Shown: positions 1 through 8,996 of the stretch, piece after piece | Position numbering within the stretch: the first letter of the stretch is position 1 | How the letters are laid out: each line of letters begins with the position of its first letter | Source of the DNA: Gongronella butleri | Taxonomy: Eukaryota > Mucoromycota > Mucoromycetes > Mucorales > Cunninghamellaceae | Direction of reading: 5' to 3' | Length of the DNA: 64,000 nucleotides | Assembly: GCA_025201375.1 (NCBI GenBank) | Contig: JAIWZP010000014.1 | Span: 434,001 to 498,000 of the forward strand | The notes under the pieces: model-generated | The model's database searches: none | Seen by the model: only the letters and a program-made list of their open reading frames with translations | Told to the model about the DNA's origin: nothing | Position numbers and translations under genes: made by a program

Positions 1-2
1 TT

Positions 3-116
3 GATGTAAAATTTCCGAGTGTCTTTGGCACCAACTACAAGGCCATTGACATTCCTACATCAGCACTGGCTTCGGTCGGCTGCCCATTCCATCCACACAC
101 CAGAAAGAATGCGTGA
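3..116 (+). CDS. Possible 3' end of a gene (partial, unidentified)
   Basis: An open frame enters from the left edge and ends at TGA. It encodes 37 residues, beginning DVKFPSVFGTNY and ending PFHPHTRKNA. Its codons (GTC, GGC, ACC, AAG, GCC) resemble those of confirmed exons here and differ from the A/T-rich spacer that follows. I recognise no family. It could be the last exon of a plus-strand gene to the left, or chance. The antisense frame at 35-241 has poorer codon character. Confidence 0.35.
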   Translation, partial: DVKFPSVFGTNYKAIDIPTSALASVGCPFHPHTRKNA

Positions 117-810
117 ATTCTTTTGGCTTCACGCGATATAAAAAAAAACAAAACAAAACAAGAGTGTGGAATGGCCCCCTTCTTTCCCCGCACGACCCTG
201 TCGGCACTCAATTGGTCGCTCCTTGGTCGATCATCGATCAAGTACCCCGAAAAAAAAATAGTGAAAAAAGGGGAAGGGGGTTGTGATGCGGGGGGCCGCT
301 AAAACAACAACCTGCCAGATTTGACAGCTTTTAGCCTGAGCGGCGCGTAAAGAAATGAAAAAAAAAATCAACCACTCACAGCGTAAAATAAAAACAAAAT
401 TAAAAACGTAGGAAATAAGAACTGAAAGGAAAAAACCAGCATCTTGGATGTGTCGCCGCTTTCTTTGATCCCCATTTTACCTTAAAAAAAAAAGACTCGG
501 TTCTATTTCAAATAGCTTACGGGCCGCTTCATTCATTGCACGTCACAAAAAAAAAAAAAAAAAAGGGCAGATTTGTGCCACCGCTTGGCAAATAAAATAG
601 CCCAATCGGGGCGAAATGGGCGCGTGCGCAGCCGCCCAGTCTCCCGCTCACCCACCAATCTTCCACTCTCCGTCCACCCTAGAACCTTGTTTGGTGAGAC
701 AATGGCACATGGCTCCCACTTTTTTTTTTTTTTTTTCTGAATTCTCTTTCTTTTTTTATTTTACTGCTTTGTTGATGTAAAAACACCTATTTTTTATTTC
801 CGCGCCCTCG
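117..810. other. Spacer with homopolymer tracts
   Basis: No convincing coding exon is visible. The stretch has repeated A runs (for example around 547-565) and T runs (around 720-736) typical of spacers in this window. It presumably holds the terminator of the fragment to the left and the promoter of the NT5DC-like gene. Confidence 0.6.
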
Positions 811-3502
811 ATGCTGTCCATGTTTTCTTTTTTTACGCGCTCATCGGCGCAGCCGTCACGCGTACGCGGTGCAGCAGCGTGGGGCCGACATTTTCACCAT
901 TTTCACCACGGGCACCACCATCCCAAGGGTCTGACCGCCCATCTACATGAGCGCTATCAAGAAAAGAAGCAGCAGCATCTGAATGCCGCTGCGCGCGACC
1001 ACGGCACAATCCTCTCACACCAAGAGAACCCCATTGACATCATCAACGCCGAGCTCGCTGCCACCAATGGCCTCATTGACCGCCTACCTGAGTCTGTCTA
1101 TGGCCTTGGCACCTCCAACCCTTATCACGTGTAACTTGACCTCTCCCATGCGCCAATTGCTGCGCACCGCTCACTTTTTTTTTTTGGCCTTTTCATCATC
1201 TTTTTTTTTTTTGTGTGCAGATTCACCAACAATGAGCTGGATTTGTCGAACGTCGAAGTGTATGGCTTTGATTACGATGTAAAAAGAACAACAGCACAGC
1301 ACAGCAGGAAATTTCACTTACATTGAATGGTTCAATTTTATGATATGATACTTTTCATGTGAATTGTCGCTTTTTTATAGTACACGCTTGCCAATTACCG
1401 CCATGAGCTTGGTGCTGCCATCTATGACATCCTCAAAAGTATCTTGGTCGAAATGTTTCGCTATCCAATTGCAATCAAGGGTAAGTCGCATCCAATGAAA
1501 AAGATGAAAAAAGGGGCAAAAAGTGCGCGACAGAAAGACAGATGATATCACCTGGAGCTTCAGTACACAACTGACAGTTCTGTTTTTATTTTCTACTCGT
1601 CACACGGTGTCGATAGATTTTCAATATGATCCGGCCTTTGCTATTCGTGGTCTGCATTATGGTAAAATATTAAAAAAGTGAGAAAAATGTCAACGATTTC
1701 GGCATGCGCCTCACATTTGCGTAGATTACAATAATGGCTGGCTCATGAAGATAGATTACATGGGCAATATTCAGCTCAACACAGTGCATGGTACGTCAAA
1801 AAAAAAAAGGGAAATGGAGAAAAAATGCGTTGCGTGACATTTGTGACGCTGATGTGCACTTTGCCCACCCTTCAAGTTGGCCGTGAGCCCATCCCATGCC
1901 CTGACGACGTCATTGATCAGCACCATGGCTTACACATCTCGCCCGAATATCTAAACGAGAACATGTTTCAGCTGAATGATATCTTTTCGCTGCCACAAGC
2001 TTGCATCCTCAGCGATGTGCAGCAATATTTCAAGGACAACAACATGAGGTAGGCCAGGAAAAAACGTGAAAGAGCAAAGCAGAGCTGGCTTTTTGCGGCC
2101 GCCAGAGCGGTTTCATCGGATTGATTACTCTTTTGCCTTGTTTTAGCTTCCATCCACGATATCTCAGTGATGATGTGAACCTTGCCGCACGCGTCCTGCA
2201 CATTGGTTCCAACGAAAGTGGCGGTCTCAATTTCGGAGGCATGCTGCATGATGCGATCAATCGCGAAATTAGCAAATTCCTCGATCCGTCGCCCAGACTC
2301 GTCACGTTTCTGGAGAAGCTACGCCGCCAGGGCAAAAAGACGTTTCTCATGACCAATAGCTCATTGCCATTCATGCAAGTCCCACCAATGGAGCGCGTCG
2401 TTGGCTCAAAAGTTGATTTTTTTTCTTTTTTTTAGTGACGTTGGCATGAAATTCTTAACGTCGTGTAACGATTGGCAGGATTTATTTGACGTGGTGATTG
2501 TGTCATCACGCAAGCCTGATTTCTACCGATCACGGCGGCCCTTTCGGCGCACAACAGAGCCCACCTGGGGCAAAGTCGACGTTTTGCAACCGGGCGAGGT
2601 GTACCAGGGCGGCAATTTGAACGATTTTTCGCGCCTGACAGGATGGTAAAGGAGGAAAATGCACAGACGAACGTGCACGCGCGCGAATTTATACTGGTTT
2701 TGCGATCCTTTGCTTAGGTCGGGGCAAAAAGTGCTCTATTTTGGCGACCATATCTTTTCGGACCTCATTGATCCTACCGTGCAGCAAGGATGGCGAACGG
2801 TATGATAAAAAAAAAGTAGGCGACATGACCCTGACGCGCATTTTTTTATTTGCACCCAGGGCGCGATCATTCACGAGTTGCAACAGGAAATCAACATTCG
2901 CAACACGGTGTCGTATCGTCACACACTTTCATGGCTGATCCGGCTGGAGCAATTGCTGAATGAGGCCCAGAGCCACGACACAGCCAGTCGGCCGCCAGAA
3001 TTGCAGCACTTGATTGATCAATGGCGCCATGAACGCATGCTGCTGCGCCTCGAGCTGAAAATCGTCTTTAACAGGCACTTTGGCAGTGTCTTTCGCACAA
3101 ACAACCACCCAACCATGTTTGCCCAAAAAGTGCGCAAGGCAAGTCCATTTTTTCAAAAAAAAAAAAATACAACTCTATGAAACATCATCACACCGCGCAA
3201 ATGTGGTTCTTTTTTCATTTGTGCCTAATAATGCATGTACGCCCCCTTTTTTTCTCCTCATTTATCCGTAGTTTGCTGACATTTATACGTCAGAGGTGTG
3301 CAACATGACCACGGTGCCGCGTGATTTTGCCTTTTTTCCACACCGCACATACCTGCCGCAGTAAGAATCTTTTACGCGTCTGTTGCACGCCAACACGCGT
3401 TATTTTGACGCTCCGGCCAACTCATTTTTATTTCTCTTTCTTAGTGAGAGCGTTGTAGAGTCCGTGGTAGACACAGGTCGCATCATTCTTCCATTTAAAT
3501 GA
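811..3502 (+). CDS. NT5DC2/3-like HAD-family 5'-nucleotidase domain protein, probably mitochondrial
   Basis: Twelve exons: 811-1130, 1221-1278, 1381-1480, 1617-1661, 1725-1790, 1877-2048, 2147-2374, 2436-2645, 2718-2799, 2860-3138, 3272-3360, 3445-3502, giving 568 residues. The first ~45 residues are basic, hydroxylated and His-rich, like a mitochondrial leader. The HAD nucleophile motif follows at about residue 120 (VYGFDYDYTLANY). Further family blocks are MKID, DIFSLP, FLMTNSSLPF, LFDVVIV, KPDFY, RPFR, GNLNDF, VLYFGDHIFSDL, GWRTGAIIHEL and FGSVFRT. These appear in the order I recall for human NT5DC2/NT5DC3 (cytosolic purine 5'-nucleotidase superfamily). Substrate is uncertain; several NT5DC proteins have no proven phosphatase activity. 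Introns 7 (2375-2435) and 10 (3139-3271) need GC donors. A second in-frame ATG lies three codons downstream. Confidence 0.9.
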
Positions 3503-3854
3503 TGTTTTTGTACAATTCATGCTGTAGACATTAAAAAAGTCATTACGTTCTCATGCATCATGGGCCATTAATATCCGACCATGGACCAAATTTCCGACTA
3601 TATCCATTTGATGTTTTGTTTTGAATGCAAACTACATGAAGACGCGTGCTGGTGTGGGCATTCGAATCAGTGCAGGGAAGAAAGAAGCATCGGCGGGGGA
3701 CGAGGCTAGGCTGAGGATAATCTGAGGATGACACGTCATGAAGGTGAACGTGCTCATTGTGTTTTACGCCACGTAGGACCCATCCAGTGCTCAGACGTCA
3801 ATGGCACGTAATATTGAATAAAATGGATCAATGATCAAAATCAAGAAGCAACAC

Positions 3855-3891
<37 letters not shown>

Positions 3892-4192
3892 TCCAGCACG
3901 GTGCGTCTGGTGAGCTCAAACACTGGGTGGGCAAAAAGTTCCAAGGCCCATTGGTTGGGGCACTTTTATTTGTGGCCCAATTCAAGGAGTAAATTTCGGC
4001 GCGTGAGGGCATGATTCTACCCAGAGAATTTAGACGCAATTGGGCTATTCCCCACGCTCTCTCTTTTCCCGCCTTCCTTTTTTTGCTCGGTGGAAAAGGA
4101 GACTTTGGTGAAACGCCTCTTGGTCACTCTCTTTTTTTCTTTTTTCTCTCGTGTTTCTTTTTTTTCTTGTTGTTGTCTCCTCATTGGTGTCC
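3503..4192. other. Spacer with 32-A tract
   Basis: No gene seen. It holds a pure A run at 3857-3888 and pyrimidine-rich DNA just before the next start codon, which may be the core promoter of the Sec12-like gene. Confidence 0.6.
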
Positions 4193-5900
4193 ATGAAACG
4201 ACCAACGACGATCAAAAAGCGGCTCGACTTTCCGGTTTATGGCTTGCAGTTCAGCCAGGACGACCAGCTTGTCGCAGGCGGTGGCGGGGGGCCAAACCGG
4301 TCAGGTCTCAAGAACAAGATGGTAAAAAGGCAGCTCGCGTGCAGCAACAATGAAAAAAAAAAGGTCGACTCACCGCAATTGCGCGTATGTCACTGTGTCT
4401 GCTGCCTCGTGTTCAACTTTTTAGGTCAAGCTTATCGTGGACGCCAAGAAGCGCCGTCTGAAGGAGACCACCGCGTATGAATTGTCGCCCGCCGAAGACT
4501 GCGTCATGTCTGTGGCAACACACCCGCAGGTAAAAAAAAAAAAAAAAAGAGAAAAATCGAGCCTATGGACGCGTTACAGACCGTGTCTTACTCGCCTTTT
4601 TAAAAGCTTCCTTTGGTGGCGGCTGGCATTAATGCGTCGCAAGACTTGATCGGCAAGGGCGAGAATCAGCAGTGCCGTTTGTTTGACCTTGAAGACGGGT
4701 AAATTTGAAATAGACCGATTTGGGGCCCGCTGCGCACGCCGCGCGCCCGTGTCTGCGACTCCATGAAAGAGGATACAAAATGAATCCTATTATTTTTTTT
4801 TTGGCTTTACTAGATCATTCCACCCTGTTCAATCGACATGCACCAGCACGAACCGAAATCCAGAAGAATACCAAGTAAGGCGAAAGGGCACGCAACGTGG
4901 GGCGGAGTGCGCCGCTCGTTGCTTGCGTCGTGAGGCTCATTTTTTTCTTTTTGGCATAGAAAATCACGCGATTCAGTCACACGGGCAAATACCTATTGAC
5001 GGCCACGACGGATGGGACCATCAGCGTGCTGACGATGCCGGACATGCGTGTTGTGTTTCCGCCCGTGCGATTCCAGCATGTGCAAGATGCAGACGTTGAT
5101 CCCGCCGAGGGCCATGTGGCGATTACGACGTCCAAGGCTCTGATTGTGCTGTCCATTCAGGACGGTGCTGTCAACCAGGTCATTGAGAGCCCGCACCTCA
5201 ACCGAAATACCCAGTGCGAATACCGTGCGTGCCGTTTTGCAAAGGACAAGCTGTACGCTGTCGTCAATCCCACCAATCGCGGTGCCAGCGGCGGATTTGT
5301 TTGCGTCTGGCCCATCAAAAAGAAGCGTCCTTATCCGCTCGGAAAGGCTCGCACCGCGCGCATCAGCCGGAAAGCCATCACCACCTTTTGCCTCAGGTAC
5401 AAAAAAAAAAACGCGTTGTGTGGAGTCTGATGGGTCTTTGTACCTTTTTTTCGTAGTGCCAAGGGTGATATGCTCGCTTACGCGTCCACCGACCTATCTG
5501 TAGGCATTGTAGATACCGCGACGTTGAGGGTAAGAGCACATGGAAATGGAGAAAACATGATAATCGAGCTGAAATGGGCAAATGAACTGATCCAACCTTG
5601 GCGTCCTTGGCCCTTCCTTTTTTATTTTACGCGTTCGTTGTTGGTATATTTGCTCAGCCTGTGCTTTTGATCAAGCAGGCACACGGATTCGCCATTACAA
5701 GCCTCACTTTTGACCGCATTGGCAAATACTTGGCGAGTGCTGGTGCTGACAGCTGCGTGCGTGTGGCAGTGTTGCCCGATGACTTAAAGCTTGGCCATGA
5801 CTATGTGACACCCTTGTTCATGATGCTAGATGTAATCTTGTTTGTATTATTCATCCATATCCTTGTACAAATGGCTGAGGCCCCGTACTACCTACAATAA
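4193..5900 (+). CDS. Sec12/PREB-like Sar1 guanine-nucleotide exchange factor, ER membrane WD40 protein
   Basis: Seven exons: 4193-4321, 4425-4529, 4607-4698, 4814-4874, 4960-5396, 5457-5529, 5658-5900, coding 379 residues. Near residues 20-38 is a glycine-rich loop (VAGGGGGPNRSGLKNKM) matching the K-loop of Sec12/PREB, which binds potassium and catalyses GDP release from Sar1 at the ER to start COPII assembly. WD40-type blades follow (ITRFSHTGKYLLTATTDG near the middle, LTFDRIGKYLASAGADS near the end). A single hydrophobic segment close to the C terminus (about residues 354-374, LDVILFVLFIHILVQM) would anchor it, with only a short lumenal tail, unlike the long tail of yeast Sec12. The stop codon lies inside an AATAAA hexamer (5896-5901), a possible polyadenylation signal. 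Confidence 0.88.
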
Positions 5901-6043
5901 ATGATGCCCCTAACCCCCCTCTCCGCCTCCTTGATCTCATGCATGTCATGATACGTACAATACTGTATCATACAGTAGGTACAGTACGTACTGTATCATT
6001 TCGATGCCTGAAGCATCACGCCATGATACTGTATGATACTGTA

Positions 6044-6970
6044 CACTGCATAAAAACGTACAGTATCATACGTACGGTACCTACTGTACATACTGCTGTA
6101 CGTATGATACACAACATTCTCCTTTTAATAACCAAAAAAGCGCGTTTTTCAGACTTTGCCAGCCAGTTGTGCCTCCAGAAATTTTTTTACAGCTGTTTGC
6201 CCGCCAATGTACCGGTAACCTGCGCTAGACGGCATATTGTACTGTATAATAATCCTATATCATAAACCATAGCCCAGTAATCTAGACGAACCCGCCCAAT
6301 TTTTTGGACTCGAAATAATTGCCAAAAAATTCACTTTCGTACTCTTTTGCAATCATCTGACCATCTGCATGGTCGACTACTCCTCTCAAAAATAACTGCG
6401 TCGTGTTCAGCGCAAAATTTGCAACAAAAAAGCTTAAAACCCCAAAGCGCTACGACCACTTTTGAAAAATTCAGGGGTCACTCAGGGGTCACACATTTCA
6501 ATCTCAGAAAATGCCAAATTTGGGGAATTTCGAACTCCGAGTGATCAATGCATCCCAAACTGGTAATTTCGACAATTTGCTACTGACAGATAAAACGGCA
6601 AGTCGACCACTTTTGAAAAATTCAGGGGTCACTCAGGGGTCACACATTTCGAACTCAGAAAATGCCAAATTTGGGATTTTCGAACTCCGAGTGATCAATG
6701 CATCCCAAACAGGTAACTCCGACGATTTGCTATTTGTTGACAAAATGACAGGTCGCGCCAACAACGTAAGAAAAAAGCCCAAAGAGTGATGCATGAACGG
6801 CGATCGACTGAGAAAAAGTGCCTAGTTTGGTCAAGATTTTTTTTGCGAAAAATTAAGGGTTGAGACTTCCAAATTACTGTAAGGTGCGTAAATTGCATGG
6901 AATTTTTTTTGCATATTTTTTTTTATTTTTTGCACATTTTTATGCGCTGATGAGTGGGCTGCACTAGGGA
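6044..6970 (+). repeat. Dispersed repeat, copy A
   Basis: This segment shares long ordered blocks with 42258-42990 in the same orientation. The shared blocks include TTTTTCAGACTT, GTGCCTCCAGAA, TTGCCCGCCAATG, GACCACTTTTGAAAAATTC followed by a double GGGGTCACTCA/GGGGTCACAC, GAGTGATGCATGAACGGCG and GGTGCGTAAATTGCATG. Small indels and substitutions separate the copies. No open frame or obvious terminal repeat was found, so a non-autonomous or decayed element is the best description. Boundaries are approximate. Confidence 0.75.
6454..6716 (+). repeat. Internal direct duplication of a ~113-bp unit in copy A
   Basis: The unit beginning GACCACTTTTGAAAAATTC and ending near CATCCCAAAC occurs at about 6454-6566 and again at about 6604-6716, nearly identical. 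Copy B at 42.6 kb has one unit only, so copy A probably gained a tandem unit. Confidence 0.8.
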
Positions 6971-6984
6971 TGTATTTCAAACAA

Positions 6985-7240
6985 ATTCAAGCTCACTCTA
7001 CAGTAAGCTGTTTGAGCTTGTTTGAAAAAAAAGCTGTTTGAGCTCCTCGTTTGAAATCCGATTTTTCGAGCTTGATTGAAAAGCTTGAAAAAGCTTGAAA
7101 ATATTTTTGCACGTGATCACTCATGCTGAACATCTGTGATCTCCCTGTGAAATTCCTCATAAAGGACAAATCAAGCTTCAAGCTCAAGCTTCAAGCCGAG
7201 CTTGACTGAAAAAGCTTGTCCGAAAGCTTGAAAATGCAAA
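6985..7240. repeat. Cluster of AGCTTGA/TCAAGCT palindromic motifs
   Basis: The motif AAGCTTGA or its complement recurs many times on both strands (for example around 7060-7110 and 7170-7235), often as back-to-back inverted copies. This could fold into hairpins. It carries no coding frame. Confidence 0.6.
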
Positions 7241-7277
7241 AAAGTCTCAAGAAAAAATTGAAGAACACGCCACCAAA

Positions 7278-7838
7278 ATGATGAAAATTCAGAGCATAAG
7301 ACCATACCGTACAACAGCCGTCGCCGCCTCATACTGTAGCTTGAAGACCCAGCAAGATGAGGACATGGTGGTCCAAGAGCTGTACGACGACTTGTATAAC
7401 TCAAACACCCCATACGACCCGTCGGTCGTGGTGACCGACGACCTCCGCCTAGGCCTGTTCCTTCTGGGAAAGACAGCAGCGTACGACGACGACGATCTTC
7501 TGGACCATTGGTGGGCGATCCGCTACAACTTGGAGACACAGCGCCACGCTGAACGGGTGGAGCACAGTTTGCGACGACATTTTGGTTTGTCGTTTGGCGT
7601 TGGTGACAATTTGGCCACCAATGTGTCGTTCCCCGTGTTCCCTTCGTTTTTCCTTTGTTTTGCTTGTTCCCCGTCCTCCGTCCTCGTCCTTGCTCTCGTC
7701 TCGTCTCGTCCTTGTCCTTGTCCTGTCCTTTTCATTCACAACGCGCATCAAATCCTCCTCCATTCCTTTAGAGTTTGGAGCTTTTTTGGACCATATCTCT
7801 CTGGTGGTGGACGCGTAATCATCGCGATTCTACAGTGA
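7278..7838 (+). CDS. Doubtful open frame in island 1, unknown
   Basis: The first ~105 codons (to about 7600) read like protein, with an acidic stretch (YDDDDLLDHWWAIRYN) and codon choice close to real exons. The remainder is a C/T-rich low-complexity translation. A splice from near 7600 to the acceptor-like TTTAG at about 7771 would give a different short C terminus ending at 7818. I recognise no family. It may be a transposon-derived fragment. Confidence 0.25.
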   Translation: MMKIQSIRPYRTTAVAASYCSLKTQQDEDMVVQELYDDLYNSNTPYDPSVVVTDDLRLGLFLLGKTAAYDDDDLLDHWWAIRYNLETQRHAERVEHSLRRHFGLSFGVGDNLATNVSFPVFPSFFLCFACSPSSVLVLALVSSRPCPCPVLFIHNAHQILLHSFRVWSFFGPYLSGGGRVIIAILQ

Positions 7839-8996
7839 GTTCCGGGTGAGCTATGATATTCGCAGGTATTGTACTATCATATGATATAAAGTAACAAGTA
7901 AAAAAATTGTCGTTGTCCTCCTTTATCATATGATACTGTATTACTGTAAATTAATGGTTCACTCGACGATCACTCCTCGTTTTACTGTAGTGGCATCATT
8001 TTCGTAGTAATTGCTCCACGAGAAGGATCTTGTATATGAGTAGTGTGCAAGTTTGGTGCACTTTTGAAGACGTGATTTTTTTTCTGGACGTCAATCAAGG
8101 GCAAATTTTTGATTTGCTTGTGGTGAGCTCTTTCATGATGAGAGGCTGCATCAAACTCGGTCGTAGTGGGATTTTCTACGTATGATAATAGATTGCTTTT
8201 TCATACAAGAATTGCATCATCGGTGACGGCAGTACTACTGTATCATACCTAGTTCTCGAGCAAGCCTCAAAATGTTGGAAATTTTGAAGATCATACAGTA
8301 ACGTTGCTTGCTTTGATACTGTAAAAAACGTCAATTTTTTGTTGAATACAGTATGTTGTACTGGTGAAACTGCTTTTGTTCAATGGAAAACAGGAAATGT
8401 GGATCGTTTGTCATGTCAGCATGCCTTTTTTTCTTTCTGCTGCCTTGCCTGTTGCCGAGCAAAGTGCACTTGAAAATGTGTGATGCCAATTTGACTGCGG
8501 CAGCTCCACTCTATCATATCATAAGTCGTCAATGCCCGCTGTATATGATATCCAAATTAGTGTGTTGATCTTGTCGCTAGCGGTTGACAAAAAGGAGTAT
8601 CATAGTTGAATTCAGGCCATTTGTACACGTGAGATGCGCTTTTTTTCATAAAAAAAAAAAAAAAGAGGGCGCAATCACATGCAGCATGACATACAGGCAG
8701 CAATTTTGCTTCACGTCACCACCCGTCTCGTGCCAGGTCATCAGGGTCGTTCCAAATGCAGGTCCAATTTGCATGAAATGCCATTCTTGCATGATGTGAT
8801 GTTTTCATTGATTTTTTATTTTTTAATTCGGGGTGTTAAGGGGAAGGGACAAATTTGGCAAATGGGAGGATTGGAGATGGGTAATAAGTAAAAAAAGAGT
8901 AAAAAAAAAAAAAAAAAAAGGTGGAGAGGCGATTCCTCCAGATGCAACAGGGAGAAAAGAAATGTGGCAAAGGGATTTTGTACAAAACGGGGGTGA

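Larger units (their letters stand above)
5901..8996. other. Repeat-rich, gene-poor island 1
   Basis: About 3.1 kb between the Sec12-like and CLIP-like genes. It holds palindromic TACTGTA/GTATCATAC-type motifs (5945-6120, 7860-7945, 8215-8350), dispersed repeat copy A (about 6044-6970), a cluster of AGCTTGA-type palindromes (about 6985-7240), one doubtful open frame (7278-7838), and A/T tracts near 8650 and 8905. Its base composition and motif content match the island at 40.2-44.9 kb and differ from ordinary spacers in this window. Confidence 0.7.
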
